DNA of 64,000 nucleotides, from contig CM036223.1 in assembly GCA_020631735.1 (NCBI GenBank), positions 7,912,191 to 7,976,190 on the forward strand, given 5' to 3'. The notes under the pieces were generated by a model, which did no database searches, was not told where the DNA came from, and was given only the letters and a program-made list of their open reading frames with translations. This stretch comes from Saccharum officinarum (lineage: Eukaryota; Streptophyta; Magnoliopsida; Poales; Poaceae). Made by a program: the position numbers and the translations under genes. Of this stretch, positions 36,518 through 48,639 are shown one piece after another. Within the stretch, counting starts at the first letter, position 1, and every line of letters begins with the position of its first letter.

Positions 36518-39500
36518 TGTCACGGAACCACCCAAATTATAAGAGCAAAAGTACAAAAACAATCGCCGGAGCAATTAAATTCCCGTACTTAAGCTCCTAT
36601 AACTCCGGTAGTCCAATAAAATCACGAGGAATTTCAAACCAACCAACATACAAGCCAAGATCGTAGTGGTCCAACATAACAGATCATATGTTACATCCAT
36701 TTCATAAGTAATTTAACATATATCGGAGTTTGGTAGAGTTATTACAACTCAAGTTCAAAAGTAGCGGAAGCAAAATAGTTTGAAACTAATATCACCTTAA
36801 TTCAAATACATGTCAGTACCAAGGTCAAATTCCAACAAAAGCATGAGAGACAAGATAGCTCAGAAGGATCATGCCCATGATCACACTCCGCCACTACAGC
36901 CTGAGTCTTCCAATTCTTGCAGTAGCTATGTTACATCACAACCTGCAACAAGTGGGAATAAACCCTGAGTACGAGAAGGTACTCAGCTAGACTTACCCAT
37001 CATAAACCAGAAATAATGACACCAAGGAGTATGCAAGGCTTTCTTTCAGTGGGCTAGCTTGACTCATTTGCGAAAAGCATAAGTTATCATGAATAAACTA
37101 ATTTAAGTATTTTTGCATCATCTTTATTATAACCTATTCAATCTAGGTAAGCACCTATGCTAAAGCAATCACTTGATTAACCATTAACATCAAAGGTTAC
37201 CATCTCAGGTTTAGCATTTCCAATATCATCCACATAACCATCCATGTTCCGTAATCATTACTACGATGCAGTAGCTCGAGTCAAGTGTTCACTATCCAGT
37301 GAACGATGGCGATTCGAATCGATTATTAACCAGCTGGTAAGTTATTCCTCACACAAACCTCACTCACCCGCTAAAGTGAGGTGTTGGTCACCGAGTCAAC
37401 CATTCAGGTAAAGTCGCGAGCTTGCCAGGAACCACTTGTACCTGGGGGCCGCCCGACTGCTCTTTGGCCTTATCATCGCGCCCCCGTATCCTGCCACTAC
37501 TGCTCCGGTACAGTGCGTTGCGGGCAATCCACTCGGCCCGAATAATCTCCCAGCTTCGCGGTCGAAAGGTACCTTATTCGGCCAGCTAAATGTGAGGCAT
37601 GCGTTCAACATGACCCGAGGGACAACAACGGACGGTCCTTAATCGATACAGGCGGAAACTACAAGCACCCCAGAACCCTGTCTGGTTGCCTAATACTTAT
37701 TCCGCCCGGTCTCCAGTTATCCATCAACACTTGGTTATTTCCAGGATATCATCCATTCCTTAGCTAAAATATTCCAGTAACCACCTATAATTTCAGGTGA
37801 CAGGAAATCGCCGATCACTACTGGTCTAAGCAGGGCTAAGCAATATTTTCGATCCTGAACTAAAATAGGATTTCAGGCATATTTACGGGACAAGGAAAGG
37901 ATATATATGCAGCAAGTGTTTTCAATCAACTCCTATAACTTAATGCAACAATACATATATAACATATATAGACTCAATTGCTTTTGTAAGGTAAGAGGCT
38001 TAGAATGCTCCGGGGCTTGCCTGGGATCCGACACAAGTCAGTAGTTGTCAGATGACACTCGCTGAGTACTTCCATCTTCGGGATAGTTCCACCAAACACC
38101 GTCTTTGGGTTTGGCTTCAACAACTCATCCTTCACATGGTGCATCTAGCGAACCTAAATGAGATGCAAGATGCATGCGTATGAATATGATGAATGGTAAC
38201 ACAAGATGCATCATATAATCAATTAAAGAGGGCAAGCACATTAAGCATAACACAAGTTTAACAAGATCACAAGTATCTTAACTTGACCATCATCAAGGGT
38301 ATAAGCCACACTTAGCAACACATGGAGTAAACAACCATAACTAGTATCTGACAATTTCTAAACTGCAAACAACATCTACATGTTTGGATCATAACTGGAG
38401 TTATACAAATCCAATATCCATGCAACAAGACATTCTAGAAAGCTTATGAAATTGTCTATAATTCATCTTTAATCATCTTAGCATGATTCTCAAATTAACC
38501 AAGTCAAACATGCATAATTACATAATCTGGTCCAGAGATTCCAGAGAACAACTATTTCTGGAACCCAACTTGAAACAGTCATTACTCACAAACTATAAGG
38601 CCAAATGCCACCAAAATTTAACACAAGCTAGATTAATAAGTTATTTACAACTTTGTTATAAGCATGTTTCTCAGCAAACATCATTTTCATGGTGCAATTA
38701 CCAAAGTCCCAGAAACTGTCCAGGAAAGCATCAATTGCAAGAATAAATATTAACTTACATTCCAAACATACATTTGGCCACAACCAATGTAACCATCATA
38801 AAGTGCATGTTAAATGATTACCAAAAAGCATAGTGCTCATCATTAAATAATTTCTTTTAATGCATTTCTTAATTTATTTAAATAGCAAGGTGAAATAATA
38901 AACATATATCAAAAGTCCATAATAAAATCTACAAAAATTACAGTAGCTCTTATACACACCCAATAGTCCACTGTACAAATTTCAAGCCATTTGGAAATGT
39001 ATATCAACCTCTATGAAAAAGACAAATTGCTATTGCAAGAATTCATGTGGGAGCAAGATACACTAATAAATCACTCATATGGCAACCAAAATTCATGAAA
39101 TAATTACCACACATTAAACATCATATGAGTAGCATGCCACAAAAATTTCACTTCATTTGGAGTCCTAGATCTATAGTTATGAAAATGACAAATACAACTA
39201 GCATTAAAAACCTAGCTGCACAAACATATTTTTACAGAGAAAACTTTGAACTAAAACATGTGATATTATAGATCTAATGCATAGAGAATTTCACAAGGAT
39301 TCCAAAAAGTACTCATTTACTATTTTACGATTTTTCTACAATTTACTATGAATTTTCAAAGTTCCTGCAAAAACATCACAAAACAGTCCTCGCGGCACTA
39401 TTCATATGAGTCTATGACAGTGCAGAAAACCCCCTGGATTTGTTTCCCTCTTACATGTGGGTCCTTCTTCTTCTTCCTCATACAGAGAGCACGGGAGGGA

Positions 39501-41056
39501 CACAGAGGCCGTTGGGGAGGGCCGGTTCCGGCGAGGTGGGGCGGCGCCGGCGGCAAGTGGCAGCCGCGCGGCCCTCCTGGCGTGCCTGCGCACCCCTAGT
39601 GCTGCACGGCCCGGCTTGAGGCTGGCCGTGGCTCCCTGGCCACGGGCGCCAGCAGCAAACCGATCACAGCTCCGGCGGACAGGGGCGTCGGTGGAGCTCC
39701 GGCTGCGGCGAGGTGGTGCGGTAGCCCTGCAACAGTGAGGCGCATGCACGGCATGGCTAGGTGCTGCGACGGCGAAGGATAGGGAGCAACGGTGGAGCTT
39801 GCATCGCCGGCAATGGTGGCCACGGCCACGGTGACGTGCGCGCGCGTGAGCACAAACGGCGAGGCAGAGGGAGGGCATGTGAGCGCGAGTGAGGAGCGTC
39901 AGGGGGCAGCTCGACGTCCATTAAGGAGCAGCAGGGGTGCGAGGACGCGCGTCGGCAAGGGTCAGGCGAGCTCTCGCATGGCTGCCACGCGCTCCCCCGC
40001 TGCGGCGTAACATCGAGCACGTGGCGGGCGACCATGAGGGTGAGGTGGGATGCTGATTCAGGCCAACTGCGGGCCAAATTTGGACTTGGGCCCAAAACCA
40101 AAGTTGTAGCCCATGAGTTGCTCTACAATTTTCGTTAAGGGGCCAAGGTCATTAGGCCAACAGATTAAGAGATAAAATCATGCCAAGATGACAATGCCAA
40201 CATGTTGACGGAGGTCACGGAAACTCGCATTCGGAGGTCAAAACCTGATCAAACTTAATCCAACTTTTTACATGCTCTTCTCCAAGATGTAAGCTCCAAC
40301 TTTTATTTTTGGCTCAACTCAAGTTGCTTAACGAAAACACGAGAACGCGACATGCCAACGTCGACGACGATGAATTCCAGACTTAGAAAAATTCTAAGTC
40401 TGAAAACAGCCGCTGATTCAATCTTCGAGCCTCTGTTTGACTTATTTCCAAGTTGATCTAGCTCTTGGTCCAAAAACAAAGTTTGTTCTACATAAAGTGA
40501 ACTACAACTCTCATTTAAGGTTCAACCTCAAAACTGATATAAAAACTGCTGTTATACTTTGACCAAAGTAGGATCACGATGAAGCTCGAATTATCCGTTT
40601 TGATCCATTGGAGCATTTTTGGGGCATTTGCTCAACACGAACCTTTCTTGACTTTTGTTGTAGAGTCCATCTAGAGTCATTTGGGCAAGGTTACACGGTT
40701 TGGTTGATGACCTATATTTCCATTCACTTATTAATGCAATTCCAGCACTTAGTAAAGTCATTCCAACAAGCATATAACTTATCATTTCATGTGACTTTTT
40801 GATTCCAAACGTCATGAAACTTTTCCAGTGACCAATATAATTAGGTACTAAGGTGAGACATATGAAGATATTGCAATAACACCACCCAAGCATATATCTT
40901 AAAAATAGACCATATGTAAAGCAAGGGTGCAACATCCAAGTTTAGGTTGGGGCTCGCTTCCATAGGTTTGACCTTGACATCTTCATTACCACTTAATCTA
41001 CCATATTCGAGCTCAATCCCATTGCTTAACTGGTGGCAAACACCTCGGGTGTTACA
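36518..41056 (-). mobile_element. Solo Tekay-type LTR inside the Sire2 LTR
   Basis: It starts TGTCACGGAACC and ends CGGGTGTTACA on the + strand, with TSD GACAC at 36513-36517 and 41057-41061. It aligns with the chromovirus LTR at 50404-54270 over much of its length, in the same orientation, but at clear divergence except for one 331-bp block. It has a GC-rich section near 39480-40020 with spurious open frames. At 4539 bp with no PBS, gag or pol, it is best read as a solo LTR. Confidence 0.82.
37290..37620. repeat. 331-bp block strongly conserved between two diverged LTRs
   Basis: This block aligns without gaps to 51176-51506 with nine mismatches by eye (about 97% identity), while both flanks diverge sharply. 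It contains CGAATCGATTATTAACCAGC, CGCGAGCTTGCCAGGAACCA and CTCGGCCCGAATAATCTCCC. It is absent from the solo LTR at 22981-26165. No RNA gene or coding region is recognised in it. Confidence 0.85.
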
Positions 41057-41163
41057 GACACCATCACATGTGGACTAATCTCCTGTGTATCTCACATAAC
41101 CACATATTAGTCCACCTAAGTTGTCACTCAATTACCAAAACCAAACAAGGACCTTTCAGAGAA

Positions 41164-41880
41164 TAGCTTAATTAATATTTTATTGCAACACAAACACTAG
41201 ACAAAAAAGTTAGAACCAAATTATACATTACTAAATCTACTTCTACCTAGTGTTTAATGAACCTAGGGTGATCAACCACCTACATAATTTTAATCTCAAA
41301 GATATGAACTAATCTATGTCACTTGATAAACTAGTTTGGTTTGCTTTCTAGGATGACAAGCCCTAATAGTTCTACTCTATGCACATGAGTAGAATGAAAA
41401 ATACCACACAAATAAGTACAAAGACATATCCCCACAGTTCGGTAGCTTACCAATTAGTCGGTTATCCATATCCACGTTGAGATGAGTCCTAGGATCTGTC
41501 ACGGTTTTTATATATCATCAAAACTCTACCCCGTGAGATTGCCTCCTCAACTTGAGGGTTTGATCTCTAAGCCAGCTTGATCACAAGGTACTCTCAACAC
41601 CTCTATTCCACTGAAGTTGCTCTTTGCCTAGTTTGGTGAGGCACAAGACCCTCTCACAAATCACCTCTGAAGTATCTCTTACAATCTTCATCAATTTGAG
41701 TGCTTCGACAAAGTCCCGTTGCTTGGAGTTGTCAAGGTATCCCTAAGAGTAACAAGCAAACCCGCAACAGACTTGATCACTAGTTCCACTCAATGTAACC
41801 TCTCAAAACACACGCACTAGAATCACTCCAACCTCACTAAGAATACAATCTCTAGCAAGCAAATGTAAAAAAACTCTCTC
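41164..41880 (-). mobile_element. Old Sirevirus LTR fragment
   Basis: Phrases such as GAGTAACAAGC, CTAGTTCCACTCAATG, CACGCACTAGAATC and CTCTCACAAATCACC match, with divergence, the Sire2 LTR segment around 27050-27260. The other side of the Sire2 insertion (26272-26302, starting TGAAAGTATC) may be the outer end of the same LTR, which would make it the landing site of Sire2. The remaining DNA to 42000 is AT-rich and unassigned. Confidence 0.55.
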
Positions 41881-42010
41881 AAACTTTGTTAATTTAATTT
41901 ATTAAATTAACTATTGCATACAAACTCTAAAAACCGATGATATACTATAAATATGTCTCATTGACAAAAAAAAGTTTACAAACCATAATTTACTTGTATG
42001 AGCACGTCCA

Positions 42011-42364
42011 GGAGTTAATTCCCTTATTATTCTTGGAGCTTGGATTATTTGGAACCATCGCAATGGTTGTGTTTTTGATGGAGCAGCCCCAAACCTAGCT
42101 GCAGCGCTGATCTTAGCCGGCGAGGAACGACGCTTATGGTCTATGGCAGGGGCTCGAGGGCTATCTTTCTTGACTGCCCTTTTCCCCCTCCCTGGTAGTT
42201 AAGAGTATCTACCTCAGCTGTGGTCGTCTTCTGTAATGGTGTTCCCGGCACGAATGTAATCCTTAGAGCCTGTTAGTGTGTGTGTGTGGTGTTATTTGGG
42301 CTCTTGCCCTTTATTCTCTTCTTAATATAATGAAGCGCAGTTCTCCTGCGTTTTCGAAAAAAAA
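42011..42364 (+). mobile_element. 5'-truncated L1 LINE with poly-A and TSD
   Basis: The insert encodes the last residues of an L1 ORF2 (WIIWNHRNGCVFDG, then a stop), a 3' UTR ending in TCTTAATATAATGAAGC, and an A-run. AGCACGTCCA flanks it (42001-42010 and 42365-42374), a 10-bp target-site duplication. Confidence 0.9.
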
Positions 42365-42447
42365 AGCACGTCCACTAGTCAGGAGAAAAGGCTGAACATT
42401 TTCTTCGAGATGGTATAAGTAAAATTCTTACTTTACTTGAATGTTTC

Positions 42448-42709
42448 TGTTGTCCCAGTTAGCCGGTCGGCCAAATGGTCTGCAAAACTCATTTGCAAGC
42501 CGAGGACTGGAGAGTTTTTTTTAAAGGAAATTTGAGAGGAAACGGCATCGGCCGTCGGGCCAAGTCCAGTAGTCCAATCATGCGTTGCGGCGCAAGGAGA
42601 GAGCGTACGAAGGCCTGCACTTCCCAGCCCGTCCCATGGGCCACAGCCCACGGGTATTATCCCACATCGCCCGCACAAGGAGCATCTTCGTTATGTATGA
42701 TCTTGTATA
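42448..42709 (+). promoter_or_regulatory. Dispersed unit A, copy 3: best preserved snRNA-type promoter signature
   Basis: USE ATCCCACATCG at 42659-42669; TATA-like TATGTATGATC at 42692-42702; three MSP-like boxes upstream (CGGGCC about 42557, TGGGCC about 42637, AGCCCA about 42645). USE-to-TATA spacing is about the same as in copy 1. Similarity to copy 1 stops just past CTTGTATA (42709), where the DNA switches to a GC-rich hairpin and unrelated sequence. No known snRNA follows. Confidence 0.5.
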
Positions 42710-43194
42710 GGATCATACCCGTGCGTTGCAACGGGAACAAGTCCACCCAGCAAACTCATCTTCTTCCACGACAACGGTCGGTTGTGCAATGAGATTTTTT
42801 TTTACCTCGATCTTTGATAGTGGCGGGTGGACGATTGTGCCCAACCAGAACAAAGGCGCAGGGAGGACAATTTTTCTTCCTAATTGCAATGCGAGGTGTA
42901 AAAATTTCAATGTTTTCATTATTGGTGAATGCACATCATGTCATATCTAGCATCACAAGACAACCTTCTAAACCTACTGAGACACTCTGTGTCATTTCTA
43001 GCATCATAAAGCAACATTCAGAACATACTAAGACACCTCTTGATGTCCATTCAGCTCAAGGCTGGACGCACACTATTCACAGTCGGCACACAACCATCTC
43101 GATCTCCTATCCATCCATCAGGTGCCTCTAGCTTCTCCTGGTGTTCCTATCAATCAAGTAATCAACCATCCAGCGGTCCAGCCTTCTACATCTT
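42710..43194. other. Unassigned DNA with a Helitron-like terminal hairpin
   Basis: CCCGTGCGTTGCAACGGG (42718-42735) can form a short stem-loop. On the minus strand it is followed by TATGATCCTAT, resembling the hairpin-plus-CTRR-T 3' end of grass Helitrons, though the terminal CTRR is not exact. The junction coincides with the end of unit A similarity. The rest, up to the gap, shows no gene. Confidence 0.35.
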
Positions 43195-43294
43195 NNNNNN
43201 NNNNNNNNNNNNNNNNNNNNNNNNNNNNNNNNNNNNNNNNNNNNNNNNNNNNNNNNNNNNNNNNNNNNNNNNNNNNNNNNNNNNNNNNNNNNNN
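43195..43294. other. Assembly gap (100 N) inside a retrotransposon LTR
   Basis: Exactly 100 Ns. The sequence to the right is the last 471 bp of an LTR whose partner is 3867 bp, so at least about 3.4 kb is missing unless the element is truncated. Confidence 0.95.
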
Positions 43295-43765
43295 AAATTT
43301 CCAAATTCAAACCAATTTCAAATACAGTTTTCAAACCCTATTTTTGAAACAAAAAAGACCTTTTCTGGAAATGACCCAAAAATAAAAGTTGCTTAGAATT
43401 TTAATTCTCTACAACTTTGATAAAGGGGCCAACAAAAATTCTCAACAGATTTTGAATTGGAGAATGAAAGCTAAAATAGGGAGTATTTTTAATATTTCAG
43501 AATACTTTTTGAAACTAGTTTTTGACAAAACTTTGAGTATTTAGTTGCTCCAAAAATTTGACCTATAATTCTAAGTGATATAAAATTTGTAGTTGCACAA
43601 TTTTGATGAAAGGTAATTAGCACATTAACATATTACATCATGAATACCATTTTTCCAAGCTTTTATTTCATTCAAGTATAAATTACCATATATGATTATG
43701 GATGATATGAAATGTCAAGCTTTATGATTGCCATGCAAAAGCTTGCGTAACACTGGGGTGTTACA
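43295..43765 (-). repeat. 3' LTR remnant of the chromovirus
   Basis: It matches 53797-54270 of the 5' LTR with small differences and ends GGGGTGTTACA. The minus-strand PPT AAGGGGGGAGGGC adjoins at 43766-43778. Confidence 0.9.
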
Positions 43766-43787
43766 GCCCTCCCCCCTTATAAAAATC

Positions 43788-46700
43788 TCATCCCAAGATT
43801 TGGGTTACGAACCATTTATTATAAAAATTTTCGTATGCTTTTTGCAGGTATTCACCCGTTTCCCAAGATGCATCCCCTTCATCATGATGACTCCATTGTA
43901 TCTTATATGTTTTCACCACACTATTTCGAGTAGCCTTTCTTTGGAATCCAAAACTCTAATTGGCTGTTCACGATACACCAGATCTGACTTAAGTTTTATG
44001 CCTCGAGGTTCAATTCTTTCCTCTGAAACGCGCAAACATTTCTTGAGATGTGATACGTGAAAAACTGGGAATATAGCACCCATTGCTTCTAGTAATTCCA
44101 ATTTGTAAGCCACTGGACCCTTTCTTTCCAAGATTTTGTAGGGTCCTACAAATCTGGCGGCAAGCTTTCTGCGTATTCCAAACCGCTTCTTTTTTATTGG
44201 CGTGACTTTTAGATAAACATAGTCACCAACTTCGAACACAAGCGGTCTCCTTCTCTTATCCGCATAACTTTTCTGACGTGACTGAGCTGTTCCCATATTT
44301 TGCTGAATGATATAAAATTTTTTTTCAGCTTCTTCCATGAAGTCAATACCATAATACCTTCTTTCCCCTGGCTCAATCCAGTTTAAAGGTGTTCTACACT
44401 TTCGGCCATACAGAGCCTCAAAAGGTGTCATCTTGATACTTTCTTGATAACTATTATTATACGCGAATTCTGCTAAAGGTAACCATGACTACCATGAACC
44501 TCTGGAAGACAACACACAAGCTCTTAACATATCTTCTAAAATAGCATTAACTCTTTCAGTCTGACCATCTGTTTGAGGATGATAGGCAGTGCTACGAATC
44601 AGACTAGTTCCCAAACCTTTATGCAAGTGCTCCCAAAAGTGAGCAGTGAACTGTGACCCTCTGTCAGACACTATCGTCTTCGGTATGCCATGCAATCTCA
44701 CAATCTCCGCCATATACTTCTCGGCATATTGAGGTGGTCTATAATCTGTCTTGACAGGCAAAAAGTGGGCTGTCTTGGTAAGACGATCCACGATTACCCA
44801 AATTGAATCATGGCCTTTCTGAGTAGTGTGCAAACCTGTGATGAAATCCATACTTATATCATCCCACTTCCAACTAAGTACTGACAAAGGTTGCAACAAT
44901 CCGACAGGTTTCATGTGAATATCTTTCACTCAACAACATGTGTCACATCTGGCTACATAAGCTGCAATTTCCTTCTTCATCTTTATCCACCAATAGCGAG
45001 GTCTTAGTTCTTGATACATTTTACCACTGCCAGGATGAATGGACAACTTAGAGAGATGAGCTTCATCCATAATTTTATTCTTAAGCTCTCTATCCTTCAG
45101 AACAACAAGACGGTTGTCGAACCACAACACGTCCTGCTCATCCACTCTGAAGTGTTTTGAGGGTTCTTCTCTAATTTTCTTTTTGATGTGGAATACCCCT
45201 TTGTCTGCTTTCTGACCTTCTATTATCTTACTCTCCAAGGTGCAACTGATCTGAATACTATGTAACACGACAGGGTGCATTAGATTAAAACCATCTTCGA
45301 GTAAGGGTTGCATATTCAAACAATGCGACTTTCTACTCAAAGCATCGGCTACCACATTGGCTTTCCCAGGGTGATACTGTACATTCAAGTTGTAATCTTT
45401 GATTAGTTCTAACCATCTTCGCTGTCTCATGTTCAATTCTGGTTGGGTGAAAATGTACTTGAGACTCTTATGATCGGTGAAAATATTGCACAGATTACTA
45501 AGTAAATAGTGTCTCCAAATCTTTAAGTCATGCACTACGGCGGCAAGCTCAAGATCATGTGTCGGATAATTGATTTCATGTTTTCTCAACTGATGGGAGG
45601 CATAAGCAATGACTCTGCCTTCTTGCATCAGAACATAGCCTAATCCTATTTTTGATGCGTCACAGAACACATCAAAAGGTTTCTCGATGTCTGGCTATGC
45701 AAGAACTGGAGCAGTGGTCAATAGTTTCCGCAAGGTGTGGAAAGCTATCTCACACTCCTCTGTCCACACATACTTATAATCTTTCTATAACAGACTCATC
45801 ATCGGCTTGGCAATCTTCGAGAAGTCTGGGATAAAGCGGCGATAGTAACCAGCTAACCCTAGGAAACTCCTGACTTCTACCACTATGGTTGGAGTTTTCC
45901 AATCCATAACCTCTTGCACTTTGCTCGGATCTACCGAAACTCCATTCTCAGATAGAATATGACCAAGGAAAGGAACTTTCTTCAACCAAAATTCACATTT
46001 GCTGAACTTAGCATACAACTTATGATCTCTTAGTCTGGTCAAGACAATTTTCAGATGCTCTTCATGATCTTTCTCATTTTAAAAGTATACTAGAATGTCA
46101 TCAATGAAGACAACTACAAACTTGTCCAACTCTGGCATGAAAACCGTATTCATCAGATACATAAAATATGCAGGAGAATTTGTTAAGCCAAAAGACATAA
46201 CAAGATACTCGTACAACCCGTATCTGGTAGAAAAGGCGGTTTTCGGGACATCTTGTGGCCTAATCTTTATCTGATGATACCCTGATCTTAGGTCTATCTT
46301 GGAGAACACTCTAGCTTTAGCCAGCTAATCAAACAAAACGTCGATATGAGGCAAAGGATATTTATTCTTGATAGTTACAGCATTAAGAGGTCGATAATCC
46401 ACACACATTCTCAGAGTACCCTCTTTCTTTTTCTTCACGAACAAGGCAGGACATCCCCATTCCGACTTACTCGGTCAGATAAACCCCTTCTTTAACAGTT
46501 CTTCTAGTTGCTTCTTCAGCTCAGCTAACTCATTTGGAGGCATCCGATAAGGTCTCCTCGAAATAGGAGCTGTTCCAGGGATCAACTCGATTCCAAACTC
46601 AACATCTCTATCTGGAGGAAGGCCAGGTAACTCGTCTGGAAACACATCCGGGAACTCACACACTACCGGGATCTGGTGGATAGGAACAACTTCCATAGCA

Positions 46701-48288
46701 TAGGTCACACTCACAAGGTCTGTTCTTCTAGGCAATGGTACCAGAAAAGTACCCTCTGCTTGGGGATCCTTAAGGGTAAGCATCCGACTGCTTGTATCTA
46801 TGACTGCCCCCTAGTTCTTCATCCAGTTCATTCTTATTATTACATCCAAAACTAGTCCAGGCATAACTACCAGGTTCACTCAAAACTTCTAACTACCTAA
46901 CTCAAGGGTTGCCCCTCTAACCATCTTATTGGTTAACACATCAGCCCTTGCGGAACTTATGCGATAACCATAACTCAATTCTGTGCATAGTTGTTCATGC
47001 TTCCGTGCAAATGCTTGACTCATAAAAGAATGCGAGGATCCAGAATCAAATAGAACAACTGCAGGGTGATGGTTAACAAGAAACTTACCGGCAGTTACAG
47101 GCTCTCCCTCAGGAATCTCATCAATGGTGGTATGGTGTACATGGGCAGTGTAAGTCTATTGCTTCTTTTTAGGCGGATAAGGGCAGAACTTTGAAAAGTG
47201 GCCTGGCTGACCACAATTGTAGCAGGGCCCCTTCACTGTACCAGCAGATCCTATAGCTCCCTTGGAGTTGCTCTGTTCTGTAGCTGCGGTGATCTTTGCT
47301 GGTGACACAGCCATCTTGTACGGCTTCTGTGGTCCCTTGTAGTTCTGGGTCTTATGCTGTGGAGGCCTGAACCTTGCACCAGGTGCGGACAGACGATAAG
47401 AAGGACGATTTGTAGTAACAACTCTGGACTATGATGGTCCTGACTCAAACACTCTCTTACGATTCTTGGATGCAGTGTAGGCGTTGTTGTTCTTTTCTTG
47501 TTTCAAACAATCACTGACAAAGTCATTGAATCTGGCACGGATATTGGTACCCACATGCTTCATCATCTTCGGACTTAACCCTCTCTTGAAACTAGCAATT
47601 CTCTTTGCATCTGTGTCGACCATGTCTAGAGCATAACGGCACAAGTTGTTAAAGGCATGCAGATACTGTGTCACAGTCTTGGTACCCTGATTCAAGGCCA
47701 AGAACTCTCCGAGCTTCATTTCAACCAACCCTGGGGAATATAAACTCCCCTAAATGCTTCAGTGAATTCTCTCCAAGTAATCTGGGCATTGGGAGGAAAG
47801 GTGGTGCGGTGATGCTTCCACCACATCCCTGCCGGTCCCTGTAGCTGATGTGCAGCATATTCTGTTTTCAGAACTTCTGTCAGCCTCAACACACGGAACT
47901 TATCTTCCATAGTGTTGATCCATTCTTCAGCGTCGAGTGGCTCTGCTGCTTCCTTAAAAATAGGTGGCCTAGTATCCATGAAATCCTTGAAATTGCTGTA
48001 CTGGTTCACCCCATGACCACCACCTTGATTATTACCTCTCTGAACATTCTCGGCGATGGTACGCAGAAAATCTTCCATATTCCTCTGTTATTGCTCGGCA
48101 TTGCGCTGGCTTCCAAGGAACTGTGCGAAGAATACCTCTGCAGTGAGCGGTGGAGGAGGGGGCAAATGTGGCTCTGGCTGTGGCTCCTGGTGGTTGACGT
48201 TGTTTGCACCACCCCCACCAGCCCCTGCACCGTTGCCACCAGTTTCAGTGGCCTCATACGTGGCACGGCGAGTGTTTGCCATCTGCAT
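43788..48288 (-). pseudogene. gag-pol: Chromovirus gag-pol (multiple stops and frameshifts)
   Basis: Gag begins near the ATG at 48282 (MANTRRATYEATETGG) and has a retrotransposon gag domain with WWKHHRTTFPP and FLALNQGTKTV. A 1-bp deletion in a C-run near 47735 shifts the frame, and a TAA breaks it at 48088-48090. Further on come the zinc knuckle CYNCGQPGHFSKFC (about 47182-47225), protease LFDSGSSHSF (about 47040), RT with FIDDILVYF (about 46080-46105), and RNase H ([21 protein letters not shown]). Integrase follows with MDFITGL, SDRGSQF and TDGQTERVN, so the D,D,E triad is intact. A chromodomain, YKIQWSHHDEGDASWE, lies near 43840-43890, entered by another frameshift; the stop is at 43788, 22 bp from the LTR. 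Stops include 47429, 46475, 46079, 45785 and 44930. Several fit CGA-to-TGA or TGG-to-TGA changes. Confidence 0.9.
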
Positions 48289-48639
48289 ATTTCAGCAACA
48301 AGTAATAATTGAGCGAAGTTGTAGTAATTGTATTCGAATGAACAGTCATGTCATACTGAATTCATTGGAGAGAACAAGTCATACAATAAAACAGAGGCAC
48401 AATAATCACATTCCAATTAAAACAACATCACTAATCAAATTACTTCAAAAGCAACATCGCGTTCCATACAACCACGTTGCCAGCGTACATACACTGGATT
48501 TTTATGCGTTCGGGCATCGCATACACAACCAGGTTCCAAAAGATCGTCAGTCTCAAGATCGAACAGGATACAACATGATACATAGAAACCAAAAGAAGGC
48601 CATCGTGACAGAGCCTAGCTACTAACGCAGGGCACTATC
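48289..48639 (-). other. Spacer between accessory ORF and gag
   Basis: About 350 bp of AT-rich DNA with no long frame; it could hold the leader of gag. Confidence 0.4.

Larger units (their letters stand above)
26308..41158 (-). mobile_element. Sirevirus-type element 'Sire2': gag but no pol
   Basis: Read on the minus strand: 5' LTR (41158 to 34176, interrupted by a Ty3 solo LTR), Met-tRNA PBS, gag, about 3.4 kb of non-coding DNA with several polypurine tracts, then the 3' LTR (28747 to 26308). TSD GAGAA occurs at 26303-26307 and 41159-41163. After removing the nested insert the element is about 10.3 kb. No protease, integrase, RT or RNase H motif is present in the 5.4-kb interior. It fits the class of LTR elements with a GAG domain only (TR-GAG) and would need enzymes in trans. 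Its LTR core closely matches Sire1, the likely type of helper (inference). Confidence 0.88.
34176..41158 (-). repeat. 5' LTR of Sire2, interrupted
   Basis: The segments 34176-36517 and 41057-41158 together match the 3' LTR at 26308-28747. The break falls inside GACAC, which is duplicated on each side of the 4.5-kb insert. A minus-strand TATAAATA lies at about 35249-35256 and the palindrome array at about 35305-35800. Confidence 0.9.

Noticed and set aside
39402..40101. Arg/Ala/Pro-rich frames on both strands
   Set aside because: Same position in another LTR of the family; composition artefact.
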